Of a stretch of DNA of 64,000 nt, positions 1 through 9,600 are shown piece after piece. Source of the DNA: an uncultured Candidatus Poseidoniales archaeon (lineage in GTDB: Archaea > Thermoplasmatota > Poseidoniia > Poseidoniales > Thalassarchaeaceae); NCBI GenBank assembly GCA_902625325.1, contig CACOAW010000006.1:1-64000 (forward strand). Reading direction: 5' to 3'. How positions within the stretch are numbered: position 1 is the first letter of the stretch; each line of letters starts with the position of its first letter. Made by a program: the position numbers and the translations under genes. The notes below the pieces were generated by a model that had not been told where the DNA came from, made no database searches, and saw nothing but the letters and a program-made list of their open reading frames with translations.

Positions 1-334
1 TGACCTCCATGTGATCGAGGCCTCCTCTATCCGAGAGGATATGCTCCAGAGTGTGCGAGTAGGGGCCATGCCCGACATCGTGTAACATGGCTGCAACTTG
101 TAGGGTATCCTTGTCTAAATCGTCCATTGAAAGGGATTCTGCCATTCTTCCCGCGATGTGAGAGGCCCCCAGCGAGTGTTCAAACCGAGTGTGATGCGCT
201 CCCGGGAATACCAAATGAGCGAGCCCCAACTGCTTGATGTGACTGAGTTTATTCATCTCTGGGGTTGAAAGAAGGTCCTTCGTTACACCATCCAATTTGA
301 ATTGGCCGTGGATTGCATCATTGATGACTTTCAC
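1..334 (-). CDS. HD-domain phosphohydrolase, 5' part (cut by window edge)
   Basis: This is the N-terminal part of a COG1078-type HD-domain phosphohydrolase, read from the reverse complement because the ORF track does not list it. The frame begins VKVINDAIHG, then LLSTPEMNKL, LVFPGAHHTRFEHSLG and AAMLHDVGHGPYSHTLEH, which gives the two metal-ligand segments (HTRFEHS and the HD pair in LHDVGHG). Such enzymes hydrolyse nucleotides, commonly dNTPs or cyclic nucleotides; the substrate cannot be told from this fragment. A stop lies ten codons upstream in frame, so a GTG at 334 is the best start. The rest lies left of the window. It diverges from the RHH gene, so the two may share a control region. 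Confidence 0.85.
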   Translation of the reverse strand, partial: MKVINDAIHGQFKLDGVTKDLLSTPEMNKLSHIKQLGLAHLVFPGAHHTRFEHSLGASHIAGRMAESLSMDDLDKDTLQVAAMLHDVGHGPYSHTLEHILSDRGGLDHMEV

Positions 335-387
335 AGTATCACAGGGAATGCCGGGCAGTCATGTGCCTTGAATCGCACGTTGCCAGA

Positions 388-406
388 TTGAAACGGGGGA
401 TTTCAA
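388..406. promoter_or_regulatory. Inverted repeat in the divergent HD/RHH intergenic region
   Basis: TTGAAA-CGGGGGA-TTTCAA is a 6-bp perfect inverted repeat with a 7-base spacer. It lies between the divergent HD and RHH genes, about 55-70 bases upstream of the HD start. It could be part of a binding site, but short AT-rich repeats also arise by chance. Confidence 0.25.
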
Positions 407-426
407 CAAAGTCATTTTGTAATACA

Positions 427-445
427 ATTGCAATTCAATTGCAAT
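427..445. promoter_or_regulatory. Palindromic operator candidate upstream of the RHH gene
   Basis: ATTGCAATT-C-AATTGCAAT is a perfect 9-bp-arm palindrome around a single base, immediately upstream of the AT-rich element ACAATTATATCC. Ribbon-helix-helix proteins bind such palindromes as dimers or tetramers and often repress their own genes. Its position next to the probable TATA box of the RHH gene makes autoregulation the simplest reading. The palindrome is seen directly; the binding protein is inferred. Confidence 0.55.
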
Positions 446-457
446 ACAATTATATCC
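446..457 (+). promoter_or_regulatory. TATA-like element for the RHH gene
   Basis: ACAATTATATCC lies about 40 bases before the GTG start of the RHH gene and abuts the palindrome at 427-445. A transcript starting about 25 bases downstream would carry the GGAGGGG ribosome-binding sequence at 481-487. Confidence 0.4.
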
Positions 458-494
458 TGCACGTGCCTCTCGCAGTTTCAGGAGGGGCAAGTAG

Positions 495-860
495 GTGGCC
501 GGCAACAGTCCAATGGTCTCGCTAAGGATACCAGAGGATCACCTCCTGGAGCTAGACAGGCTGATTGGTTTCGATGGCATGAGGAACAGGTCTGATGTAA
601 TCCGAGAAGCTGTCAGGAGGATGCTCGCCAGCCCACTTCCTGGCAAGGGAGATAGGGTTGAGGTCGACTTAGGGCCGGATCTTACTATCAGGCTCAGGGA
701 CTACTGCAAGATAGTCGGGGAGCCAGCAGATGTGGTCCTGAGACAATCTGCTAGGGAAATGATCCGCAAGGAGATGATCGAGGGAGCCACTGTTGTGGAC
801 CTATTGAGGAGACGCATGGATGAGTTGCGCTCCAGACATGATGAAGATTCAAACATTTAG
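495..860 (+). CDS. Ribbon-helix-helix (CopG/NikR-like) transcriptional regulator
   Basis: This is a small DNA-binding protein of 121 residues. Residues 7-45 (MVSLRIPEDHLLELDRLI...NRSDVIREAVRRML) give the beta-strand, helix A (ELDRLI) and helix B (RSDVIREAVRR) of a ribbon-helix-helix domain. The remainder is a predicted helical segment of unknown role and lacks the His/Cys pattern of a NikR nickel domain. The GTG start is supported by GGAGGGG eight bases upstream; an internal ATG at residue 7 is an alternative. A palindrome adjoining its TATA box suggests autoregulation. Its targets may include the divergent HD gene or the downstream helicase, which is inference. Confidence 0.85.
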   Translation: MAGNSPMVSLRIPEDHLLELDRLIGFDGMRNRSDVIREAVRRMLASPLPGKGDRVEVDLGPDLTIRLRDYCKIVGEPADVVLRQSAREMIRKEMIEGATVVDLLRRRMDELRSRHDEDSNI

Positions 861-873
861 GAGTGAGAGAGAT

Positions 874-1068
874 ATGGACGATGTTGGGATGCACGTACAG
901 AAATCGGGGGAGCGGCACGTCCGCTCCCCCCACCACGAATCAAACGGAACCGGAAGGTTCGAGACCGGTCTGAGGAAAATCAGAGATAGGGCCAGGAGGC
1001 TAAGCAACGCAGTCGGATATGACTCCAAAGATGCCCCTAGAACGCAAAGGAAAGCAGAACAGAGATAG
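874..1068 (+). CDS. Hypothetical small basic protein (64 aa)
   Basis: This frame opens with ATG at 874, shortly after TAGGAGTGAG, in which the RHH stop codon overlaps a ribosome-binding-like sequence. The product is 64 residues, rich in Arg, Lys and Asp (for example GLRKIRDRARRLSNAVG), with no recognised domain. Against it, a 10-bp GC hairpin (906-930) sits inside the frame, so the stretch may instead be an RNA structure after the RHH gene. The ORF-track start at 820 overlaps the RHH gene and is less likely. Confidence 0.4.
   Translation: MDDVGMHVQKSGERHVRSPHHESNGTGRFETGLRKIRDRARRLSNAVGYDSKDAPRTQRKAEQR
906..930. repeat. Strong GC hairpin (10-bp stem, 5-base loop)
   Basis: GGGGGAGCGG-CACGT-CCGCTCCCCC is a perfect 10-bp inverted repeat 46 bases after the RHH stop codon. 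No T-run follows, so it is not a simple archaeal U-tract terminator. It may stabilise the RHH mRNA end or act as an attenuator before the helicase. Confidence 0.6.
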
Positions 1069-1087
1069 AACTCAACACACACACCGT

Positions 1088-1106
1088 CCCGCACGCCTCG
1101 TGCGGG
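1088..1106. repeat. Second GC hairpin before the helicase gene
   Basis: CCCGCACG-CCT-CGTGCGGG is a perfect 8-bp stem with a 3-base loop, about 30 bases before the first possible helicase start. With the hairpin at 906-930 it brackets the small ORF. Its function is unknown. Confidence 0.5.
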
Positions 1107-1137
1107 GCAACCCCACTCTGCCCGGATGAAATGCTGA

Positions 1138-3186
1138 TTGGGGATGCAAACTTATGGACGGTCAATACTCCAGAAGAATTCCATGTCGGAGGGAGATTTT
1201 GAGAATGGCGACCTATTCTTCGCGCACGAGTCTCCAAGAGAATCGCAGAAAGAGATGATAGCAGACGGAATAAACGCACTGAAAGACGGTCGTTTCTTAC
1301 TTGCTGCGGCCCCTACAGGGATAGGGAAGACGGCTGCAGCACTAGCGTCCGCGCTCAAGGTGGCTAACCTATACAGTACTAGTTCTGAGACTCCGAAGAT
1401 ACTTTTCCTCACTGGACGACAGTCGCAGCATAGGATAGTTGTCGATACAATCAGGGAGATCAACAGAAGGATACCTCAAGGATTCAACAGAGTGAAGTTG
1501 GTGGACATCATTGGTAGGGAAGGAATGTGCAAAAACGTTGACAAAACCACTGGAAAATGCAATTGTGAGGCCGGAGTAACAGAGTCAGAAAGAAGATTCC
1601 TAAGATCTGACCTAGAAGAGTATATCCACTCAGAACCTAGACACGTTGATCAAACCCTGAAACATGCTGAAAGGAGTGACGTTTGTGCTTGGGCCACCGC
1701 CAGAGATGCGGCTAAATCTACAAACATCATCGTTTGCGACTACAATCACGTTTTCGTAGAAGGGGTCAGGGAGGCATCTCTCCCGGTAATGGGTGTTGAA
1801 TTAGGCAACTCGATACTAATTGTCGATGAGGCACACAACCTTCCGGATAGAATTAGAAGTGGTTTGGAGAGGAGGATAACCGAGAGGGTCTTCCAGAGGG
1901 CTTTGACAGAAGTAGAAGAATACAAGGAAAATATGCAGAAGAACCAGAAGGAATTAGATATACCGGAATCTAGCCAACTTAGAGAAGCAATCTCATTAGA
2001 GAAGCAAATTAAGGCGTTAAAAGAAGACTCCAGTCTGGTAAAGTGGTTCGGAGACAAGAGGAGTGAAATTGGCAATTCTAAGAGTGATGATCTAAGGGTT
2101 GATACACAAGAATTCCTAGATGTTATCGCCGGAGCAATTGAAGGAGTTCTCGAACATGATTCGGACGATGGCATCCAAAGAATCAAGATGATGATATCGA
2201 GATTATTGTCTGTTGTGGTGGATGAGGATGAAGACCTCGATGATGAAGAGCAAAATGATTGTATAAGACTCGGTGAAATTCTAGAGATTTGTATAAGATA
2301 CAGGGGCAATTCTGCATTAGCCCTGGTATTCGATGAATTGATGGATCAACCGCGTGTCACAAGCCATCTTCTAGATCCGAGTTTTGTTGGTAAGCCAATC
2401 TTCAAGGAATGCATGGGTTCAATTCTCATGTCGGGGACATTATTTCCTCCAGAGATGTATGCTGATATTCTAGGAATTCCTAAGGAACTCACCAATTGTA
2501 TTGAGTACTCCTCGGGTTTTCCTCTTGGAAATAGGCCTGTTCTCATTGCCAGTGATGTAACTAGCAAATACACTGAGAGAGAGAATAGTTTTGACTCGAT
2601 AATAGAACACGTTAGATCAGTGATTGATAATACTCCGGGTAATATAGCAATCTTCGCTCCTAGCTATTCGATGCTTGAAAGAGTATATGGTGAGTTTTGC
2701 CCACCTAATTGGTGTTGTAAAACAATAATCAAAGAAGAGCAAAGAATGAGTAAAAAAAGAGTCGAGGAACTTGTTTCCAAGTTATATGAGCAGAGAGATA
2801 TGGGGGGGGTGGCTCTCTTCGGAGTTCTAAGCGGGAAGTTGTCCGAAGGGGTTGATTACTCTGACAATGTCCTGAGTGCATTGGTCTGTGTAGGACTGCC
2901 GCTTCCGCCCCCAAGTGCCAGACAGGATGCCCTATTGGAATACTACACTAAGAAATTCGACAGGAATAGGGCATGGAAATACGCCAGCCTCCAACCTGCA
3001 GTGAATAGCATACTGCAAGCACTTGGAAGGCCCATTCGGAAGAAGGAGGATAGGGCGATAATAGTCCTCTTAGAAAAAAGGCTTCTAGAAAACAGAGTCA
3101 TTAGATGTATGCCAGAAATGCAGAAGATGCAGACTTCGAATTCTCTCAGGACAGCTGAGAGAGTAAGCTCGTTCTTCCAGATGTGA
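1138..3186 (+). CDS. XPD/DinG-type Fe-S superfamily 2 DNA helicase
   Basis: This is an ATP-dependent DNA helicase of the XPD/Rad3/DinG group. Visible features are RESQKEM (Q-like motif), Walker A APTGIGKT near residue 59, four candidate iron-sulfur cysteines (GMC, KCNC and DVCAW, with CDYNHVF nearby), Walker B VDEAH, the SGTL motif, and motif VI QALGRPIR near the C-terminus. The length of 682 residues is normal. The TTG start at 1138 is uncertain; ATG at 1144 or at 1183 (MSEGDFENG) fits as well. Family members unwind 5'-3' in repair. The gene is clearly more AT-rich than the next one: a hand count of line 2641 gives 21/60 G+C, against 32/60 for line 3481. Confidence 0.9.
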   Translation: MGMQTYGRSILQKNSMSEGDFENGDLFFAHESPRESQKEMIADGINALKDGRFLLAAAPTGIGKTAAALASALKVANLYSTSSETPKILFLTGRQSQHRIVVDTIREINRRIPQGFNRVKLVDIIGREGMCKNVDKTTGKCNCEAGVTESERRFLRSDLEEYIHSEPRHVDQTLKHAERSDVCAWATARDAAKSTNIIVCDYNHVFVEGVREASLPVMGVELGNSILIVDEAHNLPDRIRSGLERRITERVFQRALTEVEEYKENMQKNQKELDIPESSQLREAISLEKQIKALKEDSSLVKWFGDKRSEIGNSKSDDLRVDTQEFLDVIAGAIEGVLEHDSDDGIQRIKMMISRLLSVVVDEDEDLDDEEQNDCIRLGEILEICIRYRGNSALALVFDELMDQPRVTSHLLDPSFVGKPIFKECMGSILMSGTLFPPEMYADILGIPKELTNCIEYSSGFPLGNRPVLIASDVTSKYTERENSFDSIIEHVRSVIDNTPGNIAIFAPSYSMLERVYGEFCPPNWCCKTIIKEEQRMSKKRVEELVSKLYEQRDMGGVALFGVLSGKLSEGVDYSDNVLSALVCVGLPLPPPSARQDALLEYYTKKFDRNRAWKYASLQPAVNSILQALGRPIRKKEDRAIIVLLEKRLLENRVIRCMPEMQKMQTSNSLRTAERVSSFFQM

Positions 3187-3226
3187 ACATCAATGGGTTC
3201 ATTCGGGTCGGATATCTGGGCATTGC

Positions 3227-3682
3227 ATGGAGTGGACGAGCATAGATGTCGAGTCGGGCAAAGATATCAGGGATGAGGTCGATGGATTGGCGGATCTCAA
3301 GGTCGGGCTTGACACCGATGCTGAGTCCATGCACCGGGAGTTCATGAGGGGCCTGCCTCACCTATCTGATGTACAAGAGATGCACTCATCCGTAGTTTCG
3401 GAAATAGAGTCTAGGGCACTAAACGATGAAGTCTCATCACTAGGGGATTTCCTATCGGAAATAGGTGGCGAATGGTCTGGCAATGACATCCATATCCCCC
3501 TCCCCTCTTTTCAGAGGGAAGGATTCTCCATCGGCACTAGAGAAGACGGAGACGCTCAGCTAGTCAGAATAATGTCAATTGAGAATTTTGGAGGAATGAT
3601 CAGGTCATTCCGCCTGCCGGAAGGAATGAGGGTCGAGGGAGCCAAGTGGGAAGGAGATATCGTCTCCATCAGGTTGGATTGA
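3227..3682 (+). CDS. Small protein, possible divergent Hsp20/alpha-crystallin-like
   Basis: This protein of 151 residues is not firmly recognised. The N-terminal half is acidic and helical (DIRDEVDGLADLK..., EMHSSVVSEIESR). The C-terminal third reads QLVRIMSIENFGGMIRSFRLPEGMRVEGAKWEGDIVSIRLD, which resembles the late strands of the alpha-crystallin domain (FRLPEGV...A...GVL.I.L) of small heat-shock proteins. The C-terminal IxI anchor is missing. The gene follows the helicase by 40 bases and ends one base short of the convergent giant gene, so their transcripts probably overlap. Confidence 0.65.
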   Translation: MEWTSIDVESGKDIRDEVDGLADLKVGLDTDAESMHREFMRGLPHLSDVQEMHSSVVSEIESRALNDEVSSLGDFLSEIGGEWSGNDIHIPLPSFQREGFSIGTREDGDAQLVRIMSIENFGGMIRSFRLPEGMRVEGAKWEGDIVSIRLD

Positions 3683-3683
3683 G

Positions 3684-6600
3684 TCACTCTTCCATTTCGA
3701 ACTCGAGCGGACCTCTCTTCGGGATATCCTGCATCGCCTCGATCTCCTCAACTACTGAGGACAGGGCCAGTTGAGCGTTGTCCCTGTGGGCATCTCCTAG
3801 GACGTGGCTGGAGTACCGTGCTTCCTCGAAAATCCTGTCAAGCGAAACCAATGATGCCTCGCTAATGGGCAATGCGCCTCGGATGGCCATCTCGAACTCC
3901 CTGACGGTCTCGAAGTTACGGCGCAGGAACCCGCGTCGCGTGAGGACTGAGCATAGGTTCTCATAGCACAGGAAGATGGCTCTCCTGTACTCGTCACCGG
4001 ACGCTAGCATCTCAACCGTCTGTCCGAAAATGTTGGCTAGCTCCTTGATGGTGGACTTCCTCCTAGTGTTGATGGCCATGGCACCCATCGCTACTAGAAT
4101 GGCCCCCACAACAATAGCCCCAATGGCCACTATTGCCCTATCTAGGAAGGATTCCTCCTCTGGCTTCTCATAGGCGATTTGGATCCCTGAAGAAGGGAGC
4201 AGAGCCAAGCTACCTGGTTCGATGAATTCCGAGTCGGACATCAACAGAACGGCGAGCACCCCCCATCCCTCGGGAGGAGGGGATTGCGAGGACAGTGGAG
4301 GCAGGGGTGCCATTGACTTGAACTCGTATTCGAAGACCCCATCCGCCCCCGTCAGTTTGGATACGGAGAAGTGAGTGACGCTGCCGTTGGCGAGGCTAGC
4401 ACTCAGAGAGAGGCCTTCCAAAGGAGCTCCAGTGTCCCTTGCCGTGGCGTTCACTGAGCCCCTGATTATTCTCTGCCCATCGGATAGTTCTATTTCCGAG
4501 TATTCGAAGTCGACCTCGACCATGACAAGAATCCCAATCTCCTTGGACCCGCCGTTAAGGAAGCTTGCTTGATTCGGCTCCACAATAATCGTAACCATGT
4601 TATCTCCCGGTGTCATGAACTCCTGTGCCTTGGCTCTGATCTGGAAAACCCTAGTGTCGGGATTGCCCCAAGGTCCCGATGTCATGGGGAGTTCGGTTTC
4701 CCCCCAAACAAGAGACATGGAGAGATTATCGAAAATTTGTGACTCTCCGCCGACCTCCCTTATCAGGCCCTGGAGCATTATCGATCGTGAAGGGGAGGAG
4801 TCTCCCCTCACTATCGTATTTGTAATCGGTTGCATCTCTATAACGACGTCAGATAGGGCGAATACCTCTATTTGTGATTCAGCAGGAAGGTAAAGGAACT
4901 CTCCCTTGAATAGGAGCGTGAAGTTGTGAGAGCCCCTGTCTAGGGAGTACTGCACCCTGTGACTCAGTGTGAACAGTCCTCCCTCTTCTGTAGTTATGGT
5001 TTCTACATCTGAGCCGTCTAGCAGAACAGTGATTTCCCTACCTTCTAGACCTTGCTCGAAACCTGTGTCGGACTCGAAGAGTCTGCCGCTGAAGTTCCAA
5101 TATCCGCCGCGTGTTGCATAGCTACCCTCAACCTGCAGGGATATCTCGGTATGATACGATACGGTGAAGTTGGACTCTGAAGACCCCTGTCTGTAGAATC
5201 CTTGAGCAGGTGCAATTGCGGAAATGGAATGGTTTCCTATTTCTAGAGATTCCGAAACCACCCATTGCAGGCTCCAGTCACCATCCTGCTGACTGCTTGT
5301 AATGCCAATGAGGACCCCGTCCACGAAGACCTCGATAGTATGGCTTTCCAGCCAACCGTTCTCAAGATTATCCTTGACAGCACCGGATACTATTATTTCA
5401 TCCCCTACTGCAAGTGGTCCGAGGTCATCAATGGTGAGCGAGACGGGTGCGAAGACGGTGAATACCACGGTGGAGTTGGACGGGAGGATGAAGTCCTCAC
5501 CAAGGAACTCAACTCCGATGATTATGGGGCCTAGTGGCATATCGGATGGAATCGGCACCAGACCTACGAAGGATCCGTTGGAGTCTACGGAAATCGAGGT
5601 TGTTTCCTGCCCGTCCACTGAAAGGACGATATCTCTATTCGGAATGGGCCTCCCCACGCCGTCAGTGAGCATACCCTCAATAATGGCGACCTCGGTCCTG
5701 TCTATCTCAGTTGGGGAAGTTGAAATCACTACTTGTGAAGGCTGTGTCACGTTGAATGCCAGGGAGTCAAATGAGCCTAGGTAATACTCGGGATTAACTG
5801 AGTCCCCCTGTCCCATTGGGTCGACCCATGAGAATCCTCCTAGGAACTCGACTCTCGCTTGGTGTTGTCCAAAATCTATGTCAGAGGGAATCTGGTATGT
5901 TATCGACCACTGTCCCGTAGTAGCGTTTGAGAATGCGGTGTATGCTGGACCTACGTCCACTCCATCAATGTGCAAGTGAATCAGGCCCCCACTTAGGTTA
6001 CCGTCTTCTTTCAACATCTGTCCCCTCTCGTCTTGGAGGGAGCCGGTGAAGGTTACGGAGGACCCTGCGATTGAGGGAGAGGTTGCCTCTTTCAGAATTA
6101 GTTGAGTAGGTGCGAGGACGATGACCCTAGTCCATGTCTCGTCTCCTAAAAGGCCAATGGGTCCGCTGATTCCGGAGAAAGTTGCAGTGACCCTCATCGG
6201 CCCGGGATCTCTGTCTGGCTTGACCAAGATTGATGGCGAAGCGGCCCCATTAGAGTCAGTGAGCCCGCCCCACACGGTGATGTTGTCTACCTCGACAACA
6301 ACGGTTGCGGAGGAGACTGGTGTTCCTGAATTGTCGATGATTGACAGGGACATGTCGAAGGTGTCACCCCGGGTTGTCCTATTGTCGGGATCCAGGTCGT
6401 TCGGGCTTTCAATTGTTAGGACAGAGTAACCTCTGCTATTGAAGGTGGTGAAGGCAGAAGCGGCAGAGAAGTAGGTTACTTGAGGAGTGAATGAAATATC
6501 GATGCCATGAGGACCGCGAGGGAACGACAGATCCAGACGTATCTGGGCTGACCATGAACCATCAGAGTCGAATACAACTGATGGGACAGTGAAGTTTGCG

Positions 6601-9600
6601 GATTCCCCGTCTATCGAGAAAATCAGAGTAGGGTTTAGTGGGTTTCCATTGGTGTCTGACAGACCTGTCCCGTTACTGGAGGTGAGCGAACCCGTGACAT
6701 TGAATGGCTCTCCCGGCAGAGGGTTGGCTTGAATCGGGTCGATTAACATGCTGACGGGAGACCTTACGGTGATGGTGTTCAGAATCTGGACGGCGGGGTT
6801 GAGGTCACCAGAACCATTGAACACGAAGGTTACGTTAACGAGGCCTAGTGGATGGTCGTGTGGTATCTCGAATTCGAAGGAGGCGCTTCCGTCGGCAGCG
6901 GTGACCGAAGGGTCGAGCCAAGTGTCGTGGAAGAGCAAATGAACCTCGAATCCTGCAAGGGGTGCCTCGTTGTTGCTGAACTCGACAAGCCTAGTGGCCA
7001 TAGTGGCTGAGTCGCCCCTGTCGATGATTGTGTTGATGAATGGATTCGTATCAGTGAACTGGGGAACTCCCATGACGAGAATAGATGCATCCCCGTTTCC
7101 GGTTAGGTAGAATGGTGTCGAACCGTTGACTACGCTAACTACTACGGTTCTATCTCCTCTGGTCACTCCGTTTCCTAGGGCATCTGTGGGTACCGAGACA
7201 TTGAACCCTCCCAATGCATTGGTAGTGTGGTTCTCTATCAGTAGCTCGTCGGGCTCGTCCAAGAAGAAGACGTTGATTCCAACCGGTCCGGTTACTGTCC
7301 TGTTTGTATCTGCTGAGTCCATTACAGTCCCAACTATGTCGAAGGATTGGAGGGCAGTCACCTGGCTTTGGATAAACGTGATTTCGACAGTGCTACCCAC
7401 TTGGACTGTTAGATTTGCAAAGCTCTGATTGCCTAGCCACCTTCCTGCCCCAGGGGCCTCGAGAGTGTCAATTACATCATCTGGGGCATGTATCCTAATG
7501 TCATAGAACCCAGGAGGGGTGGAGGATGGTATGGTAGCATCGAAGGATGCTATTCCCTCGGAGTTTGTGCTGGAAGACTGGAGTATGGTCTGTAGAGGGC
7601 CCCCCCAGTCGAAGTACAAGTCAAGCTCTACTCCGGATAGCTCTGCACTCGGATCCTCGATGTCAGTAACAATGGCTTGGATTTCCAGCTGCTCCCCTGC
7701 TGTGACTATCAAAGATGTTGGATCCGATTGAACGACGAACTCTGTCTGGACTCCAATAGGAATTGTAGTCGGATCTGCAGCATTATAGTATGCCCCTCCA
7801 TCAGGGGGATTCGAAGAGAATCCCAGAGTGACCGAAATCTCGTAGACACCGGAGGGTATCCCTGATGGGATTTCGAATGATAGGTTGTAAGAACCAGTTA
7901 GGTTGTCCACCCATCCGCTGGCGATGTTGTATATGGTGGGTGCGGCAGGGAAACCACCGGGAGTTGTGGGGAGGTCGGATGGGACAAGGAGCTGTACCAG
8001 AACAGAGGAGTTGTTCTGTGTGACCGCATTCTGTAGAATCATGTCCCTTGCGATTCCAGAAATCCAGTTCGTGGAACCCCTGACAGACCAATCGCTGGAT
8101 AAGTTTGCAGTGGCGTTGGCTAATCCTCTTACTCTTAGGTCTCCCGAGGTTGAGTTTGCGCTAAGCCATGTAGATCCTGCATAGCTGAGGTTCCATTCAT
8201 AGTCACCGGGCACCATGTTGATTGCCGGGGTGAACGTTGGAGTTACCCTGCCTGCATCTGGGTCTGACTGGTTCCATTCGAGTACTCCGTCGAAGAGCAG
8301 AGTGTAGTCTCCTTCGAAAGATGAGAAAGAGGAGCCTGTATGATCTTCCAGCAAGACGTCCACGGAGTACTCCCTACCCCTGATTGCGAATGGGAGTTCG
8401 TAGTCGAATACCACGAAGCTACGAATTCCGAACGTATCGGAGAACTGTTCCTGATCGTTCGCATTTAGATTATCGGAGTCGAACTGGAATCTGACGTCAA
8501 CGGGACCTGCTGGTATTGGAACCTCAGCAGCAGAGAAAGGCCAAGTAATTGAGAATTCACCGGGGTTAGACCCCCAAGAAGAGTTGTTCAGGTACCAAGA
8601 GGAAAGTTCTACGAATGGCCCGGAAATGTCGGCCCTCCTCATTTCCAACATAAGTGTCCCGTTAAGTGGCGAAGGGGACGGGCCCCTGCTCAGGACAGTT
8701 CCATTAAGGTACACGTTGCTTCCAATTTCCAGAATTGAGTTGTTTGTCGACTGCGCCTCTAAGTCAACGGTCAGGTTAGGAGACAGAGTGATGTTGAGTT
8801 TGAAGGAATAGTTTCTAGGTCTGGCATGGTAGGATGGCGGTGTTTCGTTGTTGAGGTCATCAAAGTGCCAACCATCGAATGAAATTGCCGCATCCATCAG
8901 CCCAAGAGGCTCGGTCTCGTCTATCGGGACCATGAACTCATAGTAACCACCGCTGGAGACTCCTGATGTGATTGATACCTCTCCATCAACTTGGGATGAG
9001 TAGTTCAGAACAACCTGCATATCGTCTCTTATTGATGGATCAAGGAATGGGGAGCTAGCCCAAGATAGTTGCCCAGTGATAGACGAGTTCACACCTATTC
9101 CCAGCATAGGCTGATTGACGGGGATTGGATTAGTGATGGAGAGAGAGACGTTGTCTGAGATATTCAGTAACCACGCCATCGTTATTCCCTGAACTCCGAC
9201 ATAGCCTTTTTCAGAAGTCAGAATGACCAATGAACCGAACCCGGGCTGGATTACTTCCTGGGGTAATCCTGTTAGGTTGAATGTTCCATTGGAATCTGTC
9301 GAAACGCTGGAAACGACATGCTCAGGAATAGCTGCGCTGCCCGGGACGTTGTCAGATGATTCTGGGCCCACTAAGTAAAGAGACAGCGAGACGTTTTCTA
9401 CCGGTGTCTGATTTTCTGAGAATAATAGGGTCCCTTGTACCCATATTTCTTCTGAAATGGATATGTTCCTTTCTATCGAGGTTGGACCCCAAGATTCCAC
9501 ATTGACTGTTACTTCCGACATCGGGGGACATGCCTCGAACGGGATCCAACCCATATCCAATTCTCCTTGGTTCTGATTTGTCTGAAGGTGCACTTCCGCC

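Noticed and set aside
2804-2811. Run of eight G in the helicase gene as a possible frameshift site
   Set aside because: The helicase frame continues intact through all later motifs, so there is no sign of a break; only a sequencing-error risk.
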